In this document: positions 26,390-35,607 of the stretch, in pieces
Layout: each line of letters begins with the position of its first letter
Position numbering within the stretch: the stretch's first letter is position 1
NCBI GenBank assembly: GCA_017853175.1
Contig: JAFMKA010000002.1
Span: 1-41,650, forward strand
From: Steroidobacteraceae bacterium
Lineage (GTDB): Bacteria > Pseudomonadota > Gammaproteobacteria > Steroidobacterales > Steroidobacteraceae
Length of the DNA stretch: 41,650 nucleotides
Reading direction: 5' to 3'
Notes under the pieces: generated by a model
What the model was told of the DNA's origin: nothing
Seen by the model: the letters and a program-made list of their open reading frames with translations, nothing else
Databases searched by the model: none
Program-made: the position numbers and the translations under genes

Positions 26390-27160
26390 ATGGCCAATGC
26401 TCCCGTCGATCCGAAGCTTCCTATCCTGCAGCGAGACCATCGCAGCGTGATGGGCAAGGTGCTCTACACCAGCAAAAAGCCCGACCGTCTTAATCAAGAG
26501 CGAGGTCGCGAATACTTCAGAATCGACGTGCACGCGGACGGCACTCGCACCTGCACCGCCCACTGCGAAATCGACGATCGACCGTCGGTGATGCGCGATA
26601 TCACGTACTCGCTCGATGCAGACTGGATGCCCACCGATTGCTTTGTCCGACTTTCGGTCGGCAGTAAATTCATGGGTTCAGGCTGGTTCCGCTTCCATCC
26701 ACAGTACGCCGAGTGCGAGACCTGGACGTCGCTCGAGGGGCGGGTCTCCCAGCGTATGGATATCGCCACGCCCCTACTGACTTTTCAGAACCATGCGATC
26801 GCCTGCGACGCCTGGCATTTGCGTCTGATCGATCAGAAAAAACCCGGTGTGGTGCAGCGCATTCGGCAGATGCTGCTGTCCTCGCCCGACCACCGTGGTG
26901 CGACCGGACCGATGCTCTTTTCGATTGGCCTCAACATCGTTTTCGTAGGCCCGGAGAAAGTTACCGTCGGCGCAGGAACGTTCGATGCACTGCACTTTCA
27001 GTTCGTCGCGAACCCCGAACTGCCTCAGGAACATCCGCCCTATGACGTGTGGTGCACGGCCGATGGTGAGTACCTCTTCTTGAAGGGGCAGGTTGCAGGC
27101 TACATGCAGACCTACTACGAGCTCGTCGAGCTCTCGCGCGGTCCGCATTGGGGGAATTAA
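26390..27160 (+). CDS. Conserved-looking protein of unknown function, MFS partner
   Basis: A 256-residue soluble protein without signal peptide or membrane segment. AGAGGA about nine bases before the ATG and the 36-base gap from the MFS gene make an operon likely. The sequence is rich in aromatic residues and beta-strand patterns, for example YFRIDVHADGTRTCTAHCEI, GSGWFRFHPQYAECETW and the closing DVWCTADGEYLFLKGQVAGY. The overall pattern suggests a beta-sandwich or barrel that could hold a hydrophobic ligand. I do not recognise the family, and no catalytic motif stands out. Confidence 0.75.
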   Translation: MANAPVDPKLPILQRDHRSVMGKVLYTSKKPDRLNQERGREYFRIDVHADGTRTCTAHCEIDDRPSVMRDITYSLDADWMPTDCFVRLSVGSKFMGSGWFRFHPQYAECETWTSLEGRVSQRMDIATPLLTFQNHAIACDAWHLRLIDQKKPGVVQRIRQMLLSSPDHRGATGPMLFSIGLNIVFVGPEKVTVGAGTFDALHFQFVANPELPQEHPPYDVWCTADGEYLFLKGQVAGYMQTYYELVELSRGPHWGN

Positions 27161-27217
27161 TGGGTGAGTTGTGACGTGCGTCTCGAAACGCACACTTCCC
27201 GAAGCACAACTTCCGTG

Positions 27218-27223
27218 TATACT
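27218..27223 (+). promoter_or_regulatory. Candidate -10 element of the orphan RNA
   Basis: TATACT is a five-of-six match to the sigma-70 -10. No good -35 lies 16-18 bases upstream. It would place the RNA start near 27230. Confidence 0.35.
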
Positions 27224-27229
27224 CCGATT

Positions 27230-27487
27230 TGGCGTAGTCATTGAACAACACGTAAGTTGTTGATTTCAAATGCTGCGCTGGCTTTTGAGGTTTTTTCACC
27301 TCATCGCCCTGGCGGTCGGCGCGAGCACGGTCGGGTAGCGGTCTCATTTGGCGGCTCCCGGGAACCTCTCGAAGGTTCAAGCCGGAGACATTAGGCGCCC
27401 GCGTAGTCGCTCATTTGTAGCGGCTCACAGCGACCGACCCGGGAAGCCTCAACTTAGAAAAAACCCCGCGTAAGCGGGGTTTTTTTT
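27230..27487 (+). ncRNA. Candidate structured non-coding RNA, about 258 nt
   Basis: The 345-bp gap between the unknown gene and gltD contains no protein-length frame but many hairpins and ends in a strong terminator 300 bases after the last stop codon. Readable helices are AACAAC/GTTGTT (27244-27261) and GAACCT/AGGTTC, nested inside CGGCT/AGCCG and GTCTC/GAGAC to give one long irregular rod (about 27341-27390). Other helices are GTCGCT/AGCGAC (about 27405-27434) and long-range TTGAGG/CCTCAA and GGTCGG/CCGACC pairs. I compared it from memory with 6S, SRP, tmRNA and RNase P RNA: SRP, tmRNA and RNase P are excluded, 6S-like architecture is not. A 22-codon frame at 27270-27338 lies within it. Confidence 0.5.
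27458..27487. terminator. Strong bidirectional terminator between the orphan RNA and gltD
   Basis: CCCCGC (27464-27469), a GTAA loop and GCGGGG (27474-27479) are flanked by six A residues on the left and eight T residues on the right. It is therefore a good terminator for the plus-strand RNA and also for gltD, which ends at 27506 on the minus strand. Confidence 0.9.
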
Positions 27488-27505
27488 GACTTGAGAGGTT
27501 CGATG

Positions 27506-28990
27506 TCAGGGCAAATCCGTTCGCCCCATCAACCAACGATCGCATTCGCGGGCGACACCCCGACCCTCGTTGATGGCCCAGACGACGAGGCTCTGTCCGC
27601 GACGGCAGTCGCCTGCAGCAAACACTCCTGGAATGTTCGTTGAGTACTCACCGTAAGCCGCCTTCATATTGAGGCGATCATCGAGCTCCAGCCCGAGATC
27701 CTGAGGAAGGGAGGTTTCAGGACCCGTGAACCCCATGGCGAGCAGAACGAGCTGCGCTGGATGGGACTTTTCGGTGCCCGCCTGTTCGACCGGGACAAAC
27801 TGGCCTTTATCGTTCTTCTCCCAGCGAACTTCGACGGTGACAATTTCTTTGACGCGCCCACCGTCATCACCTACGAATTTTTTGATCGTCGTGAGATAGG
27901 CACGAGGGTCTTGGCCGAACCTCGCCGCCGCTTCTTCCTGCCCGTAGTCCATTTTGTAGACTCGAGGCCACTCCGGCCAAGGATTGTCGGCAGCACGCTC
28001 GGCCGGCGGCTTCGGCATGATTTCGAACTGAGTGAGCGTACGACAACTCTGACGCATTGCAGTGCCAACGCAATCGGTGCCTGTATCACCCCCTCCGATG
28101 ACGATGACATCGAGGCCCTTCGCATGAATCTTTGCTTTCGCAGGCCCTTTTCCGAGCATCGCCTGCGTCGCCCCCGTGAGGTAATCCATCGCAAAATGAA
28201 CACCGCCGAGTTTTCGGCCCTCAACGGGCAAATCACGCGGTTGCGAGGCACCCGTGCACAGCACGACGGCATCGAAGTCACGTCGCATCATCTGGGCTTC
28301 GTAGTTGTCTCCAACATTGGCATTGCAGATGAACTTGATGCCTTCCTGCTCGAGCAACTTGATGCGCCGCATCACGACGGCTTCTTTGTCGAGCTTCATA
28401 TTCGGAATGCCATACATGAGCAGGCCGCCGGGACGATCTGAGCGCTCGAGTACCGTGACGATATGGCCTGCTCGATTGAGTTGCTGAGCGGCTGCGAGTC
28501 CCGCGGGGCCCGAACCCACCACCACCACGCGCTTACCGGTACGAATCGACGGCGGCTCCGGTACGACCCACCCTTCCTCGAACCCTCGCTCGATGATCGC
28601 GTTCTCGATATTTTTGATGGTTACAGGGGGTGCGTTGATGCCGAGTACACAAGAACCCTCACAGGGCGCAGGACAAACCCGACCCGTAAACTCCGGAAAA
28701 TTGTTCGTCTTGTGCAATCGATCGAGCGCTTCGCGCCAAAGCCCGCGATAGACGAGATCGTTCCACTCGGGGATGAGATTGTTGACCGGGCAGCCTGATG
28801 CCCCGCCACTCATGAGTTTTCCGGTGTGGCAGAACGGTACACCGCAGTCCATGCAGCGTGCCGCCTGATTGCGCAAGCGTTTTTCGTCAAGGTCGTGATG
28901 GAACTCTTTCCAGTCCTTCACGCGCTCGAGCGGAGATCGATCGAGCGGGCTCTCTCGCAGATATTCGATGAATCCGGTCGGCTTGCCCAT
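27506..28990 (-). CDS. gltD: Glutamate synthase small subunit
   Basis: The NADPH-oxidising subunit of glutamate synthase, 494 residues. The N-terminal part carries two Fe-S cluster motifs ([10 protein letters not shown] at about 43-52 and [13 protein letters not shown] at about 106-118). Next come FAD binding ([17 protein letters not shown] at about 155-171) and NADPH binding ([15 protein letters not shown] near 300), and then the second FAD motif [12 protein letters not shown] near the end. It starts two bases after the gltB stop. Electrons pass from NADPH through this subunit to the GltB FMN. The full cluster ligand set appears intact. Confidence 0.97.
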   Translation of the reverse strand: MGKPTGFIEYLRESPLDRSPLERVKDWKEFHHDLDEKRLRNQAARCMDCGVPFCHTGKLMSGGASGCPVNNLIPEWNDLVYRGLWREALDRLHKTNNFPEFTGRVCPAPCEGSCVLGINAPPVTIKNIENAIIERGFEEGWVVPEPPSIRTGKRVVVVGSGPAGLAAAQQLNRAGHIVTVLERSDRPGGLLMYGIPNMKLDKEAVVMRRIKLLEQEGIKFICNANVGDNYEAQMMRRDFDAVVLCTGASQPRDLPVEGRKLGGVHFAMDYLTGATQAMLGKGPAKAKIHAKGLDVIVIGGGDTGTDCVGTAMRQSCRTLTQFEIMPKPPAERAADNPWPEWPRVYKMDYGQEEAAARFGQDPRAYLTTIKKFVGDDGGRVKEIVTVEVRWEKNDKGQFVPVEQAGTEKSHPAQLVLLAMGFTGPETSLPQDLGLELDDRLNMKAAYGEYSTNIPGVFAAGDCRRGQSLVVWAINEGRGVARECDRWLMGRTDLP

Positions 28991-28992
28991 GA

Positions 28993-31900
28993 TCAGTTGC
29001 CTCCCACACGAGCGAGGTCACGCGAGTTCTCTTCGAACGCCGCCATCGTTGCTTCGTCACCCGACAGACCCTGATCGTGCGCACGTTTGAGGCAGGCGAG
29101 GACTCGCTTGTAATCTTTGGGAATGACTCGCACGAATTTCGCGACTTGCGTAGGCCATGCAGCGAGGATGCGCTCCGCTACCGCGCTACCCGTAAGCTCG
29201 GCATGCCGCTCAATGAGTCGCCGCAAGCTTTCCGCCTCTTCGACATCCTCGACACGCCCCACTTCCACCATCTGCATGTTGATGCGAGGAGTGAACTGCG
29301 ACGCTTCGTCGAAGACGTAGGCCACTCCACCCGACATTCCGGCGCCGAAGTTTCGCCCCGTCGAACCCAGCACGACGACGCGCCCTCCGGTCATGTACTC
29401 ACAGCCGTGGTCACCGACCGCTTCGACGACCGTGTCGACACCGCTATTGCGCACTGCAAAGCGCTCGCCCGCCTGACCGCGAATGAACACCTCGCCGCCC
29501 GTCGCACCATAGAGCGCGACATTTCCGACAATCATGTTCTCTTCAGCCTTGAAGGTGGCCGCACGCGGCGGATGAACGACGATGCGCCCACCCGAGAGGC
29601 CCTTGCCTACATAATCGTTGGCATCGCCCTCGAGCGTAAAACTCATACCGCGTGGCATGAACGCGCCGAAACTTTGACCTGCCGAGCCAGTGAAAAGAAT
29701 TCGGATCGTATCGTCGGGCAGCCCGGCGCTACCCCACTTGCGGGTAATTTCGCTGCCGGTGATGGTGCCGACGACACGATGTACGTTTCGAATAGGCAGA
29801 CGCGCCTCGATACGCTCGCCACGCTCGATGGCCGGACGACACAGATCGAGCAGCGTCGTCACATCGAGTGACTTGTCGAGTCCATGATCTTGCTCGATGC
29901 TCTGGAATCGACCCACCTCGGGCCCCGAGTCGGGCTGATAAAGAATATTGCTGAAATCGAAGCCTTGCGCCTTCCAGTGGTTGATGGCGGCCGTCGGCTC
30001 GAGACGATCGACACGACCGATCATTTCATTGATCGTTCGGAACCCGAGCTCTGCCATGATTTCGCGCATCTGAGTGGCAACGAAACGCATGAAGTTGACA
30101 ACATGCTCTGGCTTGCCCGCAAAGCGCTCGCGCAACCGCGGGTCCTGCGTCGCAACACCTGCGGGACAGGTATTGAGATGACAGACGCGCATCATGATGC
30201 AACCCACTGTGACGAGCGGAGCGGTTGCGAATCCGAACTCCTCTGCGCCAAGTAATGCCGCAATCGCAACGTCTCGCCCCGTCTTCAGCTGGCCGTCGGT
30301 TTCAACGACGATGCGGCTCCGCAGGTTGTTGAGCACCAGCGTCTGATGCGTCTCGGCGAGCCCGAGTTCCCACGGCAAACCCGCATGAGCTGTCGAGGTG
30401 AGCGGTGAGGCGCCCGTCCCGCCGTCGTGACCACTGACGAGCACGACGTCGGCATGAGCCTTGGCCACGCCAGCGGCGATCGTGCCTACGCCCACCTCCG
30501 CCACGAGCTTGACGCTGACGCGCGCCTGACGGTTCGCATTTTTAAGATCGTGGATTAGCTGGGCGAGATCTTCGATGGAGTAGATATCGTGATGGGGCGG
30601 CGGCGAAATAAGACCCACACCTGGCGTGGTATGCCGAGCCTTCGCGATCCAGGGGTAAACCTTGGTTCCGGGAAGCTGACCGCCCTCGCCGGGCTTCGCA
30701 CCCTGCGCCATCTTGATCTGTATTTCTTTGGCCTGAACGAGGTACTCGCTCGTGACACCAAAGCGACCCGAGGCGACTTGCTTGATCGCCGAATTTTTCG
30801 AGTCGCCGTTCGGCATCGGCACATAACGGTCGGGATCCTCGCCGCCTTCGCCGGTGTTGCTCTTTCCGCCGATGCGGTTCATCGCGATGGCGAGCGTCTC
30901 GTGGGCTTCCTTGCTGATCGAGCCATAACTCATAGCGCCCGTCTTGAAGCGCTTCATGATGCTCTCGATCGATTCGACCTCGTCGATCGGAACCGACTCC
31001 CCTTTCTTGAAATCGAGGAGTCCACGCAAGGTCGAGAGATTCTTCGCGCGATCGTCGATCAGCTCGGCATACGATTTGAACGTTGCATAGCTACCCGTGC
31101 GTACGGCTTTTTGCAGGCGATGAATGCTCTCGGGGTTGAAGACGTGGAACTCACCATCGGCACGCCACTGATATTGCCCACCGGTCGGCAGTACTTGATC
31201 GCCGGCGGGTCGATCCGGGAATGCTGCGTTGTGACGCATCAGTACCTCGGCTGCGATCGTATCGAGCCCGATGCCACCGACGCGCGACGCCGTGCCGGTG
31301 AAATATTCGTCGATCACATCCTGACGCAGGCCGATCGCTTCGAACACTTGGGCGCCGTGATAGCTCTGCACCGCGGAGATACCCATCTTCGACATCACTT
31401 TGACCACGCCCTTGGTCGCTGCTTTGGCGAAGTTGGCGCAAGCGAGTGTGTGATCGACGTTAGGCAGCAGGTTGTCGCGGATCATGCCGTCGAGCGTTTC
31501 GAAGGCGAGATACGGATTAATCACGCTGCAGCCGTAACCGATGAGCAGTGCGAAGTGATGTACCTCGCGCGCTTCGCCGGTTTCGATGGCGAGCGAGACC
31601 CTCATTCTCAAACCTTCGCGGATGAGAAAATGATGAAGCGCAGAAACTGCCAGTAGCGACGGAATTGCCGCCATCTCGCGAGTCACTCCGCGATCGCTCA
31701 GAATGAGGATGTTGATCTCTTCCTCGGTGATGAGACGACGAGCCTCGGCGCGCATCTGCTCGATCGCCTTGGCGAGCCCCTCTTCACCGCGAGCCGCGCG
31801 AAACAATAACGGCACGGTTCCCACTTTGAGACCTGGCAGTGCGACTCGGCGGATCTTCGCGAATTCTTCGTTAGTCACGACCGGGGCTTTGAGTTCGATG

Positions 31901-33618
31901 CGTCGACAGTCCGTCGGCTTCGGATCGAGCAAGTTGCCCTCGGAACCGAGCCACACATCGGATGAAGTGATGATTTCCTCGCGAATGCTGTCGATCGGCG
32001 GATTCGTGACCTGCGCAAATAGCTGCTTGAAATAGTCGTAGATGAGACGCGGTCGCTTGGAGAGCACGGCCAGCGGCGTATCGTTTCCCATCGAGCCCAC
32101 CGCATCGACGCCATCGCGCGCCATGGGGGTCATCAAGACACGCTGATCTTCGAAGCTGTAGCCGAAAGCAACTTGTCTCGCGAGCAGCAAGTCGGGTTCC
32201 GGCGCCGGCAATTGCGGCGCAGCGGGTAAATCTTTGAGATAGACGAGGTGCTCGGCGAGCCAGTCGGCATAGGGCCACTCGTTGCAGACCGAGCGCTTGA
32301 TTTCCTCGTCTTCGACGATGCGTCCTTGATCGGTATCGACCAAAAACATGCGTCCTGGCTGCAGGCGGCCCTTTCTCTCGATCTGTTCCGCCGGAATGTC
32401 GAGTACGCCAGCTTCGGATGCGACGACCACCATGCCATCTTTGGTGACGTAGTAACGACCGGGACGCAAACCGTTACGGTCGAGCACTGCACCGATACGA
32501 ATGCCATCGGTAAAAGAAATGGCGGCGGGGCCGTCCCAGGGCTCCATCAAGCTCGAGTGGAACTGATAGAACGCCTTGCGAGCGGGATCCATCGACTCGT
32601 GCTTCGACCAAGGCTCCGGGATCATCATCATGATGGCGTGAGGCAGCGAGCGCCCCGAGAGCACCATGAGCTCGAGCACGTTGTCGAACATCGAGGAGTC
32701 GCTACCGTTCACGTTGACGATCGGCGCGAGTTTTCGAGTGTCGTCCCCGAACAACTGGGATTCGAGCAAGGCCTCGCGGGCACGCATCCAGTTGATGTTG
32801 CCGCGCAGTGTGTTGATCTCGCCGTTGTGCGCGATGTAGCGGTAAGGGTGAGCGCGATCCCAGCTCGGGAAGGTGTTGGTCGAAAAGCGCGAATGGACGA
32901 GCGCGATCGACGTCTCCATCAACGGGTGACGCAAGTCGGGGAAGTATTGATCGAGCTGCATCGTGAGCAGCATCCCCTTATAGACCAAAGTCTTGTGGGA
33001 GAGGCTCGCGACGTACCAATACTCTGCGCCGCCGATCGTCGAGACGCGAATCTCGTTATAGGCTCGCTTACGGATCACATAAAGCTTGCGCTCGAACTCG
33101 TCGGCATCGGCGGTGTCAGGCCCACGCTGTACGAACACCTGACGCATGAAGGGCTCGCTCACGCGAGCGGTTTCGCCGAGCATCGAGTTATCGGTCGGTA
33201 CCGTGCGACCGCCGAGATAGATCTGTCCTTCTGATTGCACGACGCGCGCGAATATTTCTTCGATGCGACGACGCTGGGTCGCATTGCGCGGCATGAAGAT
33301 GAGTCCGCAGGCGTAGTCGCCAGGCTCGGGCAAGGTGATGTGAGATTTCTTGGCCGCGTCTTTCAAGAAGGCGTGGGGCATCTGCATGAGTACGCCCGCA
33401 CCGTCTCCGGTGTTGACCTCGCACCCACAGGCACCTCGATGGTCGAGATTCTTGAGAACCTCGATCGCATCTCGCAGCACCTTGTTGGATTTACGGCCCT
33501 TGATGTCGACGACGAACCCGAAGCCGCAGGCATCGCGCTCGTTCTGGGGGTCGTACAAGCCCTGCTTGGCGGGCCGGGCAGATCGGGCGCGATGGCCCAG
33601 AATGTTTTGCGCTGTCAT
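28993..33618 (-). CDS. gltB: Glutamate synthase large subunit
   Basis: The catalytic subunit of NADPH glutamate synthase makes two glutamates from glutamine and 2-oxoglutarate, completing the GS-GOGAT cycle. At 1541 residues it is full length. The propeptide (residues 1-30) ends before nucleophile Cys31 in [10 protein letters not shown], the glutamine amidotransferase site. The FMN/2-oxoglutarate barrel includes [10 protein letters not shown] and [10 protein letters not shown]. The [3Fe-4S] cluster is [16 protein letters not shown], and the C-terminal beta-helix ([29 protein letters not shown]) is present. GGAGAG lies a few bases before the ATG. The gltBD operon is divergent from the VapBC genes. 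Confidence 0.98.
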   Translation of the reverse strand: MTAQNILGHRARSARPAKQGLYDPQNERDACGFGFVVDIKGRKSNKVLRDAIEVLKNLDHRGACGCEVNTGDGAGVLMQMPHAFLKDAAKKSHITLPEPGDYACGLIFMPRNATQRRRIEEIFARVVQSEGQIYLGGRTVPTDNSMLGETARVSEPFMRQVFVQRGPDTADADEFERKLYVIRKRAYNEIRVSTIGGAEYWYVASLSHKTLVYKGMLLTMQLDQYFPDLRHPLMETSIALVHSRFSTNTFPSWDRAHPYRYIAHNGEINTLRGNINWMRAREALLESQLFGDDTRKLAPIVNVNGSDSSMFDNVLELMVLSGRSLPHAIMMMIPEPWSKHESMDPARKAFYQFHSSLMEPWDGPAAISFTDGIRIGAVLDRNGLRPGRYYVTKDGMVVVASEAGVLDIPAEQIERKGRLQPGRMFLVDTDQGRIVEDEEIKRSVCNEWPYADWLAEHLVYLKDLPAAPQLPAPEPDLLLARQVAFGYSFEDQRVLMTPMARDGVDAVGSMGNDTPLAVLSKRPRLIYDYFKQLFAQVTNPPIDSIREEIITSSDVWLGSEGNLLDPKPTDCRRIELKAPVVTNEEFAKIRRVALPGLKVGTVPLLFRAARGEEGLAKAIEQMRAEARRLITEEEINILILSDRGVTREMAAIPSLLAVSALHHFLIREGLRMRVSLAIETGEAREVHHFALLIGYGCSVINPYLAFETLDGMIRDNLLPNVDHTLACANFAKAATKGVVKVMSKMGISAVQSYHGAQVFEAIGLRQDVIDEYFTGTASRVGGIGLDTIAAEVLMRHNAAFPDRPAGDQVLPTGGQYQWRADGEFHVFNPESIHRLQKAVRTGSYATFKSYAELIDDRAKNLSTLRGLLDFKKGESVPIDEVESIESIMKRFKTGAMSYGSISKEAHETLAIAMNRIGGKSNTGEGGEDPDRYVPMPNGDSKNSAIKQVASGRFGVTSEYLVQAKEIQIKMAQGAKPGEGGQLPGTKVYPWIAKARHTTPGVGLISPPPHHDIYSIEDLAQLIHDLKNANRQARVSVKLVAEVGVGTIAAGVAKAHADVVLVSGHDGGTGASPLTSTAHAGLPWELGLAETHQTLVLNNLRSRIVVETDGQLKTGRDVAIAALLGAEEFGFATAPLVTVGCIMMRVCHLNTCPAGVATQDPRLRERFAGKPEHVVNFMRFVATQMREIMAELGFRTINEMIGRVDRLEPTAAINHWKAQGFDFSNILYQPDSGPEVGRFQSIEQDHGLDKSLDVTTLLDLCRPAIERGERIEARLPIRNVHRVVGTITGSEITRKWGSAGLPDDTIRILFTGSAGQSFGAFMPRGMSFTLEGDANDYVGKGLSGGRIVVHPPRAATFKAEENMIVGNVALYGATGGEVFIRGQAGERFAVRNSGVDTVVEAVGDHGCEYMTGGRVVVLGSTGRNFGAGMSGGVAYVFDEASQFTPRINMQMVEVGRVEDVEEAESLRRLIERHAELTGSAVAERILAAWPTQVAKFVRVIPKDYKRVLACLKRAHDQGLSGDEATMAAFEENSRDLARVGGN

Positions 33619-33684
33619 GGTCTCTCCAAACCCCCGAGGCGACTATAACCACCCGTTCCGAATCGATAAATGACTTTTACTCAA

Positions 33685-33708
33685 TTTGACTCATGCTAAT
33701 GAGTCAAA
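33685..33708. promoter_or_regulatory. Palindromic operator upstream of vapBC
   Basis: Arms TTTGACTCAT (33685-33694) and ATGAGTCAAA (33699-33708) are perfect inverted repeats around GCTA. They end 12 bases before the antitoxin start. Toxin-antitoxin operons are normally autorepressed through such palindromes, so this is the probable ribbon-helix-helix binding site. It also lies in the gap shared with gltB. Confidence 0.75.
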
Positions 33709-33720
33709 CAAACTACTACC

Positions 33721-33999
33721 ATGACAAAACGACTCCAAGTTCTTTTCGATGATGGGGAATACGCCGCCTTGCAGGCGGCTGCGGCAAGCCGGGGCATGAC
33801 GGTCGCCGAGTGGGTGCGGCAAGCGCTGTCGGCCGCGCGCCGAGACGCGTCCACCGCCGATGTCGACCGGAAACTCGCCGCCATTCGCTCGGCCGTTCGC
33901 CATTCCGCCCCCACCGGTACGGTGGAACGACTGATCTCCGAAACCGAGCGGGGCTACGCGACCGGCGTCGATGCCGCTTCGGGAAACGGGGGCTACTGA
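33721..33999 (+). CDS. Antitoxin, ribbon-helix-helix (VapB-like)
   Basis: A 92-residue antitoxin. The first 45 residues fit a ribbon-helix-helix DNA-binding domain: the strand KRLQVLFDD, then helices DGEYAALQAAAASRG and TVAEWVRQALSAAR. The remainder is a charged, flexible tail suited to wrapping the toxin. The stop overlaps the toxin start (TGATG), the usual coupling that keeps antitoxin in excess. A perfect palindrome sits just upstream. It is named VapB-like by context, as the toxin has a PIN domain. Confidence 0.88.
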   Translation: MTKRLQVLFDDGEYAALQAAAASRGMTVAEWVRQALSAARRDASTADVDRKLAAIRSAVRHSAPTGTVERLISETERGYATGVDAASGNGGY

Positions 34000-34394
34000 T
34001 GGTTTTCATCGACACCAGCATCCCGATGTACCTCGTCGGGGTCGCGCACCCCAACAAGGCCGATGCCCAGCGCCGACTCGAAACCCTCGTCACCCAGCGC
34101 GTCCGCCTCGTCACCGACGCCGAAGTGCTGACGGAGATCCTGCACCGGTACACCTCGATTGAGCGCCGCGGCGGAATCCAGCCGGCGATCGATGCTCTAC
34201 TCGGTGTCGTCGACGACGTCGTCGCCGTCGATCGGGACACCGTCGAGCGAACCAAACAGTTGGTACTGCAATATCCGACCCTGCCGGTTCGGGCCGCGCT
34301 GCACGTCGCTACGATGCAGCGTCACGACATCGAGACGATCCTCAGTTTCGATCCAGCCTTCGATCGAGTGCCTGGCCTGACCCGCCTACGCTGA
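33999..34394 (+). CDS. PIN-domain toxin (VapC-like), one acidic residue replaced
   Basis: A 131-residue PIN-domain protein, a ribonuclease fold whose VapC members cleave tRNA or rRNA. The first acid Asp5 (FIDTS), Glu46 (EVLTEIL) and the last aspartates Asp118 and Asp122 (ILSFDPAFD) are present. At the third position, where VapC proteins read R-D-A-x-H, this one reads Arg98-Ala99-Ala100-Leu101-His102, so the aspartate appears to be Ala99. That could lower or abolish activity. The start is fixed by the TGATG overlap with the antitoxin. It ends directly at the convergent dehydrogenase gene. Confidence 0.87.
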   Translation: MVFIDTSIPMYLVGVAHPNKADAQRRLETLVTQRVRLVTDAEVLTEILHRYTSIERRGGIQPAIDALLGVVDDVVAVDRDTVERTKQLVLQYPTLPVRAALHVATMQRHDIETILSFDPAFDRVPGLTRLR

Positions 34395-35132
34395 TCAGAA
34401 CGGGATCGGCTGTCCGTCCCACGCCCAAAGCCGACCACTATCGGCGACGGTGAGGCGATCCACCACACCGAGCAGCGCGCGGGCCGACGTCGAGGGCGTG
34501 AAAAGCTTTCCCGGCGCGACGGCCGTCTGGAACGGTTTCGACAACCGGGTGTCGACGGTGCCGGGATGCAAGCCGACGCAGATGGCTTGCGGATTACGCT
34601 GACGCAACTCGATCGCGAAGTTCCGAATGAGCATGTTGAGAGCGGCTTTCGAGGCGCGATAGGCATGCCACCCGCCGAGCCGGTTGTCCTCGATCGACCC
34701 GACCCGTGCCGAAAGACACGCGAAAACCGACTTCGCATCACGGCGCAAAAGCCCGAGCGTGTGCTTGGCGATCAACGCAGGGCCGGTCGCATTGATGGCA
34801 AACGCCCGCGCCATCGCCGCCGGATCGAGACTGCGCCAACTTTTCTCGGGCTGCTGGTCGGCGGAATGAAGCATGCCGGTCGCGACGAGCACGAAATCGA
34901 GCGGGCCTTCAGCGCCCGCTGCAGCCGCCACGGCAGCGATAGACGCCTCGTCCTCGAGCTCGAAATGCCAAGGCGCCTCGGCACTGCGAGCGGCGGCGTA
35001 CACACGGGCCATGCGCGGATGGGCCGTCAAAATAGAGACGCAAGCGGCGCCGATTCCGCCGCCCGCACCGAACACCAGCGCTCGCATCGGTGTCGCAAAA
35101 CTCCCGAACTCGGGCGCGGTCTCGTTCGCCAT
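34395..35132 (-). CDS. Short-chain dehydrogenase/reductase
   Basis: A 245-residue SDR oxidoreductase. The nucleotide site is LVFGAGGGIGAACV (about 19-32), the catalytic serine lies in FACLSARVGSI, and Tyr and Lys are in WHAYRASKAALN. The C-terminal PGTVDTRLSKPF is common in C-factor/CsgA-like SDRs, which this protein resembles. The substrate is unknown. Its stop codon abuts the toxin stop. It is divergent from the 126-residue unknown gene, 94 bases away. Confidence 0.88.
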   Translation of the reverse strand: MANETAPEFGSFATPMRALVFGAGGGIGAACVSILTAHPRMARVYAAARSAEAPWHFELEDEASIAAVAAAAGAEGPLDFVLVATGMLHSADQQPEKSWRSLDPAAMARAFAINATGPALIAKHTLGLLRRDAKSVFACLSARVGSIEDNRLGGWHAYRASKAALNMLIRNFAIELRQRNPQAICVGLHPGTVDTRLSKPFQTAVAPGKLFTPSTSARALLGVVDRLTVADSGRLWAWDGQPIPF

Positions 35133-35226
35133 GCTTCAGCACTCCGAAAAAATTTTTCCAAAGGTATTGCACTTGAGGGCGGTGTGCCTTACTTTTCGCG
35201 CGCATTGCGAGGTGTAACAAGTAGAG

Positions 35227-35607
35227 ATGAAAAGACACGTAGCGTCGCAATCCGACGAACCTGGACCCCGTCTCCTCAAGGTCAATCAATACCTCGAGAA
35301 GAATTTTCCCGATTTTTTCGCGGAAGCCCGTTTCGACGTCGGTGACGACGACTATTTTCTCTACAGTCGTTTCGGCCAGTACCTCGCCCGTTCCATCGAA
35401 AATCGCCGCGCCCCGCGCTCCAAGATCTATCGCGGGTTCACCGTGCTCAACAAGATGGCTGCCGTGTCCCGCAAAGACCCGCAGGTCCGTCGCATGCTTG
35501 TGTCGGGTCCGCTCGAGCACCTGATCGACGCGCCGAAGGCCCGCGCTCTGGCCATGAAGCGTCTGTCGCCCGTCGCGCAGGGCTACCTCGAAAGCCTCTG
35601 CGAATGA
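35227..35607 (+). CDS. Protein of unknown function, first gene of a three-gene operon
   Basis: A 126-residue, mostly alpha-helical soluble protein. Patterns include VNQYLEKNFPDFFAEARFDVGDDDYFLYSRFGQYL, then FTVLNKMAAVSRKDPQVRRMLVSGPLEHL. The alternation of aromatic and charged residues and the VxGPLEHL ending of one helix suggest a small helical bundle like some immunity or adaptor proteins, but I cannot name the family. It overlaps the racemase-family gene by four bases (ATGA), so the three genes are translationally coupled. No clear Shine-Dalgarno sequence lies before the ATG, though GTAGAG is close by. Confidence 0.72.
   Translation: MKRHVASQSDEPGPRLLKVNQYLEKNFPDFFAEARFDVGDDDYFLYSRFGQYLARSIENRRAPRSKIYRGFTVLNKMAAVSRKDPQVRRMLVSGPLEHLIDAPKARALAMKRLSPVAQGYLESLCE

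Noticed and set aside
27230-27487. Calling the orphan RNA 6S, SRP RNA, tmRNA or RNase P RNA
   Set aside because: The SRP, tmRNA and RNase P core motifs are absent. A short GGGAAGCCTCAA resemblance to 6S sits at the wrong place relative to the 3' end, so a name is not justified.
30589-33234. Plus-strand open frames of 355 and 328 codons inside gltB
   Set aside because: They mirror the GC-rich gltB coding strand and have no domain pattern or ribosome site.
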